From: Candidatus Rubrimentiphilum sp.
GTDB lineage: Bacteria; Vulcanimicrobiota; Vulcanimicrobiia; Vulcanimicrobiales; Vulcanimicrobiaceae
Reading direction: 5' to 3'
Length of the DNA: 64,000 bases
Assembly: GCA_035710515.1 (NCBI GenBank)
Contig: DASTDE010000002.1
Span: forward strand, 62,001 to 126,000
The notes below the pieces were generated by a model that worked only from the letters and a program-made list of their open reading frames with translations, made no database searches and was not told where the DNA came from. Each line of letters starts with the position of its first letter. Position 1 is the first letter of the stretch. Below are positions 25,348-32,866 of this stretch, in pieces. Both the position numbers and the translations under genes were made by a program.

Positions 25348-26625
25348 GTGCCCCGCGCGCTGTTTCGCCGGCGAAACTTCTGGCGTTCGCTTCTGCTTCT
25401 GCTGTCCGTGCTCGGTCCGGGCTTCATTACGGCATCGGCCGGCAACGACGTGGGCGGTATCACAACCTACTCGCAAGCCGGCGCGCAATTCGGTTATCGC
25501 ATCCTCTGGGTGCTTATCCCGTTGATGGTCGCGCTGATCGTCGTCCAGGAGATGGCGACGCGCATGGGCGCCGTCACCGGAAAAGGCCTGGCCGCGCTCA
25601 TTCGTGAGAACTTCGGCGTGCGGGTGTCGTTTTTGGCAATGGCCGCGCTCTTTGCGATCAATCTAGTCATTACGGCCACCGAATTTGCGGGCATCGCGGC
25701 CGCGTCTGAAATATGGCACATCTCGCGCTACATCGCGGTGCCCGTCTTCATGTTGCTGGTGTTGATTCTCGTGTTCGGTTTCAACAGCAAGAGCATCGAT
25801 CGCGTCTTTGTCGTGTTTTCGCTGATTTATTTCTGTTATATTGCGTCGGCGATCCTCGCGCATCCCGATTGGAACGCGGTCGCGCACGGCGCGCTGGTGC
25901 CAAACCTCAATTTCAATAATCATCTGTACTTGGTCATGGTCGTAGGGCTGATCGGCACGACGATCTCGCCGTACATGCAATTCTTCTTGCAATCCGCGGT
26001 CGTCGAAAAGGGGGCGGACGAGCGGGAGTTGGGGCTCGCGCGCGCGGACGTGATCGGCGGGTCGATTCTGGCAATCACGATCGCGGGCTTCATGATTATT
26101 GCGAACGCCGCCACCATCTACGCGGCCAACCGTCACGGCGCGCATCTCGTTGAATCGCAAGCCGCGGACTTTGCCGCCGCGTTGCGCCCGTTGGCGGGTC
26201 AAGCGGCCTCGGTGATCTTTGCGCTTGGAATACTCAACGCCGGACTCTTTACCGCAACCGTGCTCCCGCTCTCGACGAGTTACGTGATCTGCGAAGCCTT
26301 CGGGTTCGAAGCCGCGCTCGATCGCAAGTTTTCCGAGGCGCCCGTCTTCTTCACACTTTTTACGTTGGGACTCATTGCGGGCGGAGCGCTCGTTCTTATC
26401 CCGCACCTTCCGCTGTTGAGACTGATCTTCTACGCGCAGGTTGCGCAAGGGATCTTGCTTCCACCCGAGCTCGTGCTCATGTTGATTATCATCAACAAAC
26501 GCAGCGTCATGGGACGCTTCACCAACGGCTGGGTGGGAAATCTGGTCGCGTGGGCGACCGTCGCGCTGGTCGGAGGGCTCTCGATCTACTACGTCATCGT
26601 GCAAGCTTTCGGCGGAACGGCCTAG
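25348..26625 (+). CDS. Nramp-family transporter, probably Mg2+ (NRMT-like)
   Basis: Eleven-helix SLC11/Nramp-type transporter of 425 residues. Helix 1 reads GPGFITASAGNDVGGITTYS: the metal-ligand Asp is kept (Asp34), but the Asn of the canonical DPGN motif is Gly37. Helix 6 reads GTTISPYMQFF, with Ser207 and Tyr209 where Mn2+/Fe2+ transporters have the conserved Met and His. Established work on Nramp proteins links that Met to selectivity for transition metals over Ca2+/Mg2+, and Nramp-related Mg2+ transporters under M-box control are known in clostridia. The start is GTG 25348, 4 nt after the regulator's stop. Confidence 0.85.
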   Translation: MPRALFRRRNFWRSLLLLLSVLGPGFITASAGNDVGGITTYSQAGAQFGYRILWVLIPLMVALIVVQEMATRMGAVTGKGLAALIRENFGVRVSFLAMAALFAINLVITATEFAGIAAASEIWHISRYIAVPVFMLLVLILVFGFNSKSIDRVFVVFSLIYFCYIASAILAHPDWNAVAHGALVPNLNFNNHLYLVMVVGLIGTTISPYMQFFLQSAVVEKGADERELGLARADVIGGSILAITIAGFMIIANAATIYAANRHGAHLVESQAADFAAALRPLAGQAASVIFALGILNAGLFTATVLPLSTSYVICEAFGFEAALDRKFSEAPVFFTLFTLGLIAGGALVLIPHLPLLRLIFYAQVAQGILLPPELVLMLIIINKRSVMGRFTNGWVGNLVAWATVALVGGLSIYYVIVQAFGGTA

Positions 26626-26647
26626 CAAGCGGCGAACACCTCCGGCC

Positions 26648-27796
26648 ATGACGGCCGACGAGTTGGTCGCATTTGCCGAAGATCTCGCTCGCATTGCGGC
26701 GGCAGGCGGCGGCGCGAAAGCGCTGGCCGGCCACCTGGCGCGAAGCGCGAGTGTCGGCGTGCTGGTTGAAAACGCGCAGTGGCAGCACCTTGCGGCCGCC
26801 GGCGGAATCGGCGTGCCCAGCAGCGTGCAGCCGCTTCTCGTCGATAATGCGGCTACCGATTTTCAACGCCTTCGCAATGGGTATGCCGGCCGCACGGTCG
26901 CAATCGTCACCGGCGACACGCGCTTGGGTCAGCTCTCGATCTTTGGAGATGCGGAGCTCGATCAGCTCGAACATGCCGCACGACTCACCGCCAGCGCAAT
27001 CGCCGTCGAGTTGGCGCGCGAGCTCGGCGCGCAGCCCGGTCGACGGCGTACGTTTTGGGAACGCCTAGCGTCGGAGAGTTACAGCGACGCCGTCGCCGCA
27101 CGAGACGATGCGGCGGCCCGCGGTATCGCACTAGCGACGCACTATGTTGCAGTCGCCCTTGAAGTTGAAACCGGCGATGCGGGCGCACTTCGGGCCGCTG
27201 TGTTGGAAGCGTTTCGCGGTGGCGAAGGCGACGCCGGCGTGCTGGAACGCGGCGGCACGCTCGTCGTTTTAGTACCGGCGTCGCGCGAGGTTGACGCCTC
27301 AAACGCGCGCACTGCCTCGGCGCTGCTGCCGCGCACGTTACAGAAAAAACAATTCGACGCGACCATCACCGGCGGTGTCGGAACGCGCGTGCCGGCCTTG
27401 TCCCTGCATCGTTCGCTCGCCGAGGCGGAAGTTGCGCTTACTATCGCGCGGCGTCTTTACGGCGCCGGACGCGTCGGCGTCTACGACGATCTGGGCGCGT
27501 ACCCCCTGCTGCTCTCAGGCGGCGACGCCGACGCGATGCGCGAATTCGCGCGCCGCATTCTCGCGCCGTTGCGCGCCTATGACGAAAAACATCAAACCGA
27601 ATTGGAACGCACGCTGCGGCTCTATTTTTCCGTCGGCGAGAACGTGAAGACGGCGGCGGCCGAACTGAGCGTGCACCGTCACACGGTTTTCTACCGGCTG
27701 CGGCAGATCGGAGAGATCTGCGGATGCAAGCTCGACGACCCTCACGATCAGCTTACGCTGAGAATGGCGATTGCAATTGATGCACTTACCGGTTAG
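26648..27796 (+). CDS. PucR-family transcriptional regulator
   Basis: A 382-residue regulator. The C-terminal PucR helix-turn-helix (about 320-375) reads TLRLYFSVGENVKTAAAELSV, followed by HRHTVFYRLRQIGEI. A GGDEF-like/CdaR middle region (about 160-290) and a GAF-like N-terminus (about 20-120) match CdaR/PucR architecture. Such proteins sense small metabolites, often in purine, sugar-acid or polyamine catabolism. It lies 22 nt after the transporter and overlaps the downstream glutamine-synthetase-like gene by 17 nt, so it probably regulates that gene. Confidence 0.82.
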   Translation: MTADELVAFAEDLARIAAAGGGAKALAGHLARSASVGVLVENAQWQHLAAAGGIGVPSSVQPLLVDNAATDFQRLRNGYAGRTVAIVTGDTRLGQLSIFGDAELDQLEHAARLTASAIAVELARELGAQPGRRRTFWERLASESYSDAVAARDDAAARGIALATHYVAVALEVETGDAGALRAAVLEAFRGGEGDAGVLERGGTLVVLVPASREVDASNARTASALLPRTLQKKQFDATITGGVGTRVPALSLHRSLAEAEVALTIARRLYGAGRVGVYDDLGAYPLLLSGGDADAMREFARRILAPLRAYDEKHQTELERTLRLYFSVGENVKTAAAELSVHRHTVFYRLRQIGEICGCKLDDPHDQLTLRMAIAIDALTG

Positions 27797-29093
27797 CGAC
27801 TCCCGGCGCGCCGCCGGCAAACGCGAAGTCTTGCGCCTGGCCAAGGACCGGCACGTGCAGTTCGTACGCCTGGCGTTTGCCGACGTGCTCGGCGTCGGCA
27901 AGAACGTGTCGATTCCGGTGAGCGAATTGGAAGCGGCGCTGGAAGGCAAAGTGACGTTCGACGGCGGCTCGATCGACGGGTTCGTGCGTGGCGAAGAGCT
28001 CGACATGGTCCTGCGGCCGGACCCGGCAACATTCGCGCTCTACCCATGGTCGACTCCGGAAGCTTCGGAAGCGCGACTGCTCTGCGACATCGCCATGCCT
28101 GACGGCTCGCCGTTCGAAGGCTGTCCGCGCACCACGCTCAAGCGGGCGATCGAGAAGGCCAAAGGTTCGCTCCAAGGGATCGCCGTCGCGCTCGAGGTCG
28201 AGTTCTATCTCTTCGAAGCGATGGACAGCGAATACGGTTCGACCAAGACTTCGGACGTCGGGTCATACTTCGATTTCTCCGCCAACGATCGCGGCGAGGA
28301 TGCACGCAGCGCGATCGTCAGCGCGCTGCAAGCGATGGGCGTGGCGATTGCCGGCTCACATCACGAGCACGGGCCGGGACAGCACGAGATCGACTTTCCG
28401 CACATCGATCCGCTGGCCGCCGCCGACGGCTTGCTCACGCTGCGCACGATCGCAAAGCACGTCGCGGCCGCGCGCGGACTCGAAGCGACGTTCATGCCGA
28501 AGCCGATCGAAGATCGCGCGGGAAGCGGCCTGCACGTGAATTTCCGCGTCTCACCCGAACAGCAGCCCGAAATGCTCTACATGATAGGCGGCCTGCTGGC
28601 GCACGCAGCCGCACTCACCGCCGTCTGTAACTCTACCGTCAACTCATACAAACGATTGGTCAACGCGTGGGACGCGCCGATCTATACCGTCTGGTCCGAG
28701 CGCAGCGCGAACGCGCTCGTGCGCGTGCCGCCGCAGGAGCAACCTCCGCAAATCGAGATGCGCAGCCCGGACGCTGCCGGGAATCCATATCTTTCACTGG
28801 CGGTCTTACTGCGAGCGCTCGCGGACGGCGTCGAGCAGCAGCATCTTCCCGGCGATCCGCTTGTCGGGTCAACGTACGATTTGACGGAACGCGAGCGCCA
28901 CGAGCGGGGGATCGGGACGCTGCCGAAATCGTTACGTCAGGCTATCGCCGAGCTCGACGAAGATCCCGTTGTCAGAGCCGCGCTGGGCGATCACATCTAT
29001 CATGCCTTCCGCGATGCGAAACTTGCGGAATACGAACGGTACCGCCGCGCGGTTCATCCGTGGGAGCATCGCGCGTACTTGCGGTTGTACTAA
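27780..29093 (+). CDS. Glutamine-synthetase-like ligase (GSI-alpha size)
   Basis: A 437-residue class I glutamine synthetase fold protein. Beta-grasp N-terminus: VQFVRLAFADVLGVGKNVSIP. Catalytic segments: VTFDGGSIDGF, ALEVEFYLF, HHEHGPGQHEIDF, FMPKPIEDRAGSGLHVNF, NSTVNSYKRLV and IEMRSPDAAGNPYLSLAVLL. The region around STYDLTERERHERGIG lacks the NLYDLPPE-type adenylylation motif, unlike the second copy at 61114. It could be a true GSI-alpha glutamine synthetase or a gamma-glutamyl-amine ligase (PuuA-like); the PucR neighbour favours the latter. ATG 27780 is preferred to TTG 27771. Confidence 0.82.
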   Translation: MHLPVSDSRRAAGKREVLRLAKDRHVQFVRLAFADVLGVGKNVSIPVSELEAALEGKVTFDGGSIDGFVRGEELDMVLRPDPATFALYPWSTPEASEARLLCDIAMPDGSPFEGCPRTTLKRAIEKAKGSLQGIAVALEVEFYLFEAMDSEYGSTKTSDVGSYFDFSANDRGEDARSAIVSALQAMGVAIAGSHHEHGPGQHEIDFPHIDPLAAADGLLTLRTIAKHVAAARGLEATFMPKPIEDRAGSGLHVNFRVSPEQQPEMLYMIGGLLAHAAALTAVCNSTVNSYKRLVNAWDAPIYTVWSERSANALVRVPPQEQPPQIEMRSPDAAGNPYLSLAVLLRALADGVEQQHLPGDPLVGSTYDLTERERHERGIGTLPKSLRQAIAELDEDPVVRAALGDHIYHAFRDAKLAEYERYRRAVHPWEHRAYLRLY

Positions 29094-29860
29094 ACAAGCT
29101 CCAACCGGCGAAAAACCGCAGGGGTAACGCCGTAGGTCCGGACAAATTCGCGCGTCATGTGACTCTGATCGCTATAGCCTGCTTCAACAGCCACAGTGCT
29201 AATTGAAAGTACCGGATCGGATAAAAGGTTAAGCGCACGCTGCATCTGGAGAACGCGCATGAAGCGCGCGAGACTGATTCCATACGTTCTTCGGAAGGAA
29301 CGTACGAGGCGAATCGGTGAGACCTGGGCGGCGCGCGCCATTGCCGTGATATCGCGCTTCGGCTCGGCACCTGTACGCAAACACTCTACAATTTCGCGCA
29401 AAAAAGCCGGCCTATCGCGGGGTGTCCACTCCGGGCCCTTGTTCACGAAGCCAAGTATTTCCAGTCCCGCGCATTCAAGCAGGAGAGGGTCGTCCATATT
29501 GTGCGCCATGCTGCGAGCGATTTCGTAGGTGCGTATATGCCCGTGGCGCCCGTGTGCCTCGCATTCAACGAAGGCTTGAAGTTCCCGGCTCATCCGGAGC
29601 CGCAGATTCGTGCCGCCCTGAGGGCCGTAAATATTTTCGTGCGGGCTATCGGGCGTCTCGACGATCACGACACCCGGTTTTCCTTCGATGCTCTTTCTCA
29701 GCGTATTTTCGACGAACGCGCCGCTAAGCGGTACGACTACCGTCATTTCATTGTGGACATGAAATGGCGCGTGCGTGTTTGGAGGCGTGTAGAATACCTC
29801 GACGAGAAACGACCCGGCATCGGTCGTCTTTCGTTTGCCACGGGCCCGCTCGTCAGCCAT
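29090..29860 (-). CDS. AraC-family transcriptional regulator
   Basis: A 256-residue regulator with an N-terminal cupin (APFHVHNEMTVVVPLSGAF) and a C-terminal AraC double helix-turn-helix (MARAAQVSPIRLVRSFRRTY; then VAVEAGYSDQSHMTREFVRTYG). The cupin probably senses a small ligand. The start at 29860 (MADERARG) is chosen over a TTG at 29878. Divergent from the exported hydrolase homologue (63 bp), which is a plausible target. Visibly lower GC than the flanking genes. Confidence 0.85.
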   Translation of the reverse strand: MADERARGKRKTTDAGSFLVEVFYTPPNTHAPFHVHNEMTVVVPLSGAFVENTLRKSIEGKPGVVIVETPDSPHENIYGPQGGTNLRLRMSRELQAFVECEAHGRHGHIRTYEIARSMAHNMDDPLLLECAGLEILGFVNKGPEWTPRDRPAFLREIVECLRTGAEPKRDITAMARAAQVSPIRLVRSFRRTYGISLARFMRVLQMQRALNLLSDPVLSISTVAVEAGYSDQSHMTREFVRTYGVTPAVFRRLELV

Positions 29861-29900
29861 AGCGTGCGTTTTATTCAAGACACGGTTGCGGCGCCCTTGC

Positions 29901-29906
29901 TATAGT
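29901..29906 (+). promoter_or_regulatory. Possible -10 element of the exported hydrolase homologue
   Basis: TATAGT, 17 nt before the ATG at 29924, in the gap shared with the divergent AraC-type gene. No matching -35 is seen, consistent with activator dependence. Confidence 0.3.
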
Positions 29907-29923
29907 AAGCGGCATCACTTCCG

Positions 29924-30961
29924 ATGCGGCTGATAGCTTTTGTGCTGACTATGTGTTTGCTGTTTGCCGCGAGCCGCACGGTGCGGGCAGCATCCGGCGA
30001 CAGCGTGTACTCGCGACCGGGTCGGACAGCCGTCGCCTCCGACGGCGCGCGCTTGAATCTCGTATGTATGGGCACGGGTTCACCCACGGTTGTTTTCGAT
30101 TCAGGTTGGGAAGATTGGTCGCCGGCGTGGGCCGTAGTGCAGCCACGAGTTGCGAAATTTACGCGCGCCTGCAGCTATGATCGCGCCGGCGCGGGTTTCA
30201 GCGGAGCAGGGCCAATGCCGCGCACTGCCGTTCGTATCGCCTCCGAGCTGCGTAGCGCGCTTCGGAATGCAGGTATCAAGGGTCCGTATATTTTGGTTGG
30301 CAACGCTTTTGGCGGAGATCCCGTGCGCGCGTTTGCCGACCTGTACATTGTGGATACCGCCGGGCTCGTGTTGGTCGATGCCGACGCTAGCGACCTCGAA
30401 CCGGCGGCCATGCGAGCTGATGACGATCGCGGAGATGCCCATTATGCGGTGACGTTGCGCGCTTGCCGCAATGCGGTCGTCGCAGGTACGCCGCTTCCGC
30501 TGCTGCCGTCGCGTCCAGGCCAACCTCGCCGTACCTGCATCCAGCAGTTCTTTCGCGGCCTGCCTGATCCGCAATGGTCGCCGGCACTAAACGCCAAGCT
30601 CTTACAGATTGCACGAACAAAAGTAGCGATGTACGATGCGTATATTTCGGAAATGCAGCAGATGCCATGGGATGAAACTTGGCTCAAGCGGCATGCGCGC
30701 TCCCTAGGATCCCGTCCTGTTCGCGTGCTGACCTCCGGAAACCACGGCGTTGGTCACCTGCCCGCGCGCAATGCGAACGATCCAAAGCACATCGAATACG
30801 AGCGTCAGATTACCCTGGCACAAGCGCGTTGGCTTACGCTCTCCTCGAACGCGAAACAAATATTCCCTCCTCATAGCTCGGAATACATCGGTTTTGATGC
30901 GCCTGACAGCGTCGTTGACGCGATCCGCGAAGTGTATCAGCAAGTAAGCGGAAACCAATGA
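29924..30961 (+). CDS. Exported alpha/beta-hydrolase homologue lacking the catalytic Ser and His
   Basis: A 345-residue secreted protein (signal MRLIAFVLTMCLLFAASRTVRA). The fold is clear: CMGTGSPTVVFDSGWEDWS, RACSYDRAGAGFS, ELRSALRNAGIKGPYILVG, AGLVLVDAD and the C-terminal DAPDSVVDAIREV. The nucleophile elbow, normally GHSFGG, reads GNAFGG with Ala at position 128 (codon GCT at 30305-30307). The usual catalytic His before the final helix is Glu320 (HSSEYIGFD), although His317 is close. It therefore looks like a non-catalytic pseudoenzyme. Lower GC than its surroundings. Confidence 0.8.
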   Translation: MRLIAFVLTMCLLFAASRTVRAASGDSVYSRPGRTAVASDGARLNLVCMGTGSPTVVFDSGWEDWSPAWAVVQPRVAKFTRACSYDRAGAGFSGAGPMPRTAVRIASELRSALRNAGIKGPYILVGNAFGGDPVRAFADLYIVDTAGLVLVDADASDLEPAAMRADDDRGDAHYAVTLRACRNAVVAGTPLPLLPSRPGQPRRTCIQQFFRGLPDPQWSPALNAKLLQIARTKVAMYDAYISEMQQMPWDETWLKRHARSLGSRPVRVLTSGNHGVGHLPARNANDPKHIEYERQITLAQARWLTLSSNAKQIFPPHSSEYIGFDAPDSVVDAIREVYQQVSGNQ

Positions 30962-30969
30962 GGAGTCGA

Positions 30970-31926
30970 TCAGCTCAATGCCTTTGCAACTCGGAAGCCC
31001 ATGATTGTATCGCGAAAATCCGCGGGATTGCGCTCGCGCGCAGCCGAGCGAAGCAGCGCTACGGGGTAAAGCCAGGAGCCACCGCGATCGGATCGGAGCG
31101 TACACTTGCTGTTTTCAACGGCCCGGCCATTTGTTGGCGACCCGACGTAGCTTCCGGCGTAGCAATCTTGCGTCCACTGCCAGACGTTGCCTACCATGTC
31201 GTACAAACCGAAGTGATTCGGCGGCTTCAGCCCAACGGGATGAGTGCTGCCGGAGAAGTGAACCTTGTGCCACGCGAATGCGGTCGCCTGGCTGGGGTTG
31301 TACCACGCAAAAACCGCCGCCTGGCCGGCACTATCGCCCCACCAGAATTTCGTAACTGTTCCCGCGCGAGTTGCGTACTCGCATTCCGATTCGCTTGGAA
31401 GCCTATACCGGCCATATCGCATCGGCGAACCCTTCGGACGCGCTTTCTTGTTGAGCCAGGCGACATACGCCTGAGCATCGCGCCAGCTGACGCACACAAC
31501 CGGATCGCGATCGGTCTGACGAAATCCCGGATTTCGCCAGTTCAGCCCGGGCTGTTGTTTCGAGTCGAAGCTGTCGCGTCCGCAGGAGTCCGGCGTGGAA
31601 TACTTCGTGTCGCGTACAAACGCCGCATATTCTGCGCGGGTCACGTCAAATTTTCCCAACGCAAAGGCCGCAATCCTGACCCGGTGCTGCGGCGCCTCGT
31701 CGGCTACGGCACCAAGACTCAGACCATGCGTTGCCGCCCAAACCTTTTCAAACTGCGGCGATCCCATCATGAAGGTTCCGGCTGGTATCGTAACCATTTC
31801 CGGACAGACGGAGCAATCGCGGAACGCAGCAACCGGCATGGATTCGCGAGACGCGCGAGCCGCGAAATGCGGTGCTGTGGCCAGCGTAACGGCAAGGGCC
31901 ACAATTCCAAAAACAGTTTGTCGCAT
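30970..31926 (-). CDS. Exported SUMF1/FGE-sulfatase domain protein
   Basis: A 318-residue secreted protein (signal MRQTVFGIVALAVTLATAPHFA). It has the formylglycine-generating-enzyme fold: MVTIPAGTFMMGSP, KFDVTRAEYAAFV, DPVVCVSWRDAQAYVAWLN, YRLPSESECEYATRAG, LYDMVGNVWQWTQDCY and RGGSWLYPVALLRSAARE. The paired Cys that bind copper in true FGE are missing in the RGGSW block, so sulfatase activation is unlikely. Such SUMF domains also occur in EgtB-like and C-type-lectin-like binding proteins. Convergent with the hydrolase homologue (8-bp gap). Confidence 0.85.
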   Translation of the reverse strand: MRQTVFGIVALAVTLATAPHFAARASRESMPVAAFRDCSVCPEMVTIPAGTFMMGSPQFEKVWAATHGLSLGAVADEAPQHRVRIAAFALGKFDVTRAEYAAFVRDTKYSTPDSCGRDSFDSKQQPGLNWRNPGFRQTDRDPVVCVSWRDAQAYVAWLNKKARPKGSPMRYGRYRLPSESECEYATRAGTVTKFWWGDSAGQAAVFAWYNPSQATAFAWHKVHFSGSTHPVGLKPPNHFGLYDMVGNVWQWTQDCYAGSYVGSPTNGRAVENSKCTLRSDRGGSWLYPVALLRSAARERNPADFRDTIMGFRVAKALS

Positions 31927-32020
31927 GTCGTTATGCTAGCCGCCAACAGTCGTTCGGTCAATGGATAAGTTGGGGCAACGGCTCGAAGGTAGGAGCGCCG
32001 ATCGGGCGAAACTTTTTCGA

Positions 32021-32866
32021 ATGTATTTTTTGCGGCGATTGTACGTCGTGCTATTGGCGCCATTGCTGTTTTCGACCGCTTTGGCTCGTGCGGCAGACGA
32101 CGCTGCCGTTCCGTTTACATCGGAGCACAATCAGATCGTCATCCAAGTGAAGGTTGCAAAAGCCGGGCCCTTTTCAATGCTGCTCGACACCGGAACCACG
32201 CCTTCGGCCATCGATACCGCACTGGCTCACCAGCTGGGACTAGAGCTCCGGGGCAAGGGGAACGCTACTTTGTTGCCCGGTGTACAAGTCGGCTCACTAC
32301 AAATAGACAGTCTCGACGGCGGAGCGATCGACCTTACATCGGTGGCTCGGGCCGTAGGCGTACCGATCCAAGGCGTGCTCGGTCACAGTTTCTTCGCAAA
32401 TAGGATCGTGCAGATCGATTATCCGCACCACCTCGTGCGGTTTCTCGCTTCAGCGCCACCAGCGAGTCCGAATGGTTTCGCGTTGCCTTTTGCGGTCGAA
32501 TCGGACGAACCGATAATTCATGTGACGGTAAACGGAACGCCGCTCTCGGCGGTTTTGGATACGGGCTTTGGCGGTGTTGCAGTTTTGAACCCGCAAGCCA
32601 TCGATCGTTTAGGTTTAGGCGAACAAGTCGCGGGGATGCAGGCGACTTCCGGCGTCGGCTTTGGCGGAAGCTCGGCGCTGCGTAAGGGAAAGATTGCTTC
32701 ACTTGAGGTCGGAGGCTATGTCGTTAATAACCCCGACGTTACTTTTCGTCTAAAAGGCGGGCGGTTTGACCATATGCCGGCTGATTTAAACATAGGCAAC
32801 GGTCTGCTTCAAGCGTTCGTCGTTACGTTCGACTACCAACAAGACATCATAACTTTTCAGCGTTAA
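32021..32866 (+). CDS. Exported retropepsin-like aspartyl protease
   Basis: A 281-residue protein with a signal peptide (LRRLYVVLLAPLLFSTALARA) and two aspartyl-protease half-domains: LLDTGTTPSAID (Asp56) and AVLDTGFGGVAVLN in the second half. Both DTG triads are intact, so a complete bilobal retropepsin-like protease can form from one chain. The middle sequence VPIQGVLGHSFFANRIVQIDY is typical of this bacterial family. The start at 32021 places the signal correctly; the open frame begins at 31961. Its stop overlaps the convergent decarboxylase stop. Confidence 0.82.
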   Translation: MYFLRRLYVVLLAPLLFSTALARAADDAAVPFTSEHNQIVIQVKVAKAGPFSMLLDTGTTPSAIDTALAHQLGLELRGKGNATLLPGVQVGSLQIDSLDGGAIDLTSVARAVGVPIQGVLGHSFFANRIVQIDYPHHLVRFLASAPPASPNGFALPFAVESDEPIIHVTVNGTPLSAVLDTGFGGVAVLNPQAIDRLGLGEQVAGMQATSGVGFGGSSALRKGKIASLEVGGYVVNNPDVTFRLKGGRFDHMPADLNIGNGLLQAFVVTFDYQQDIITFQR

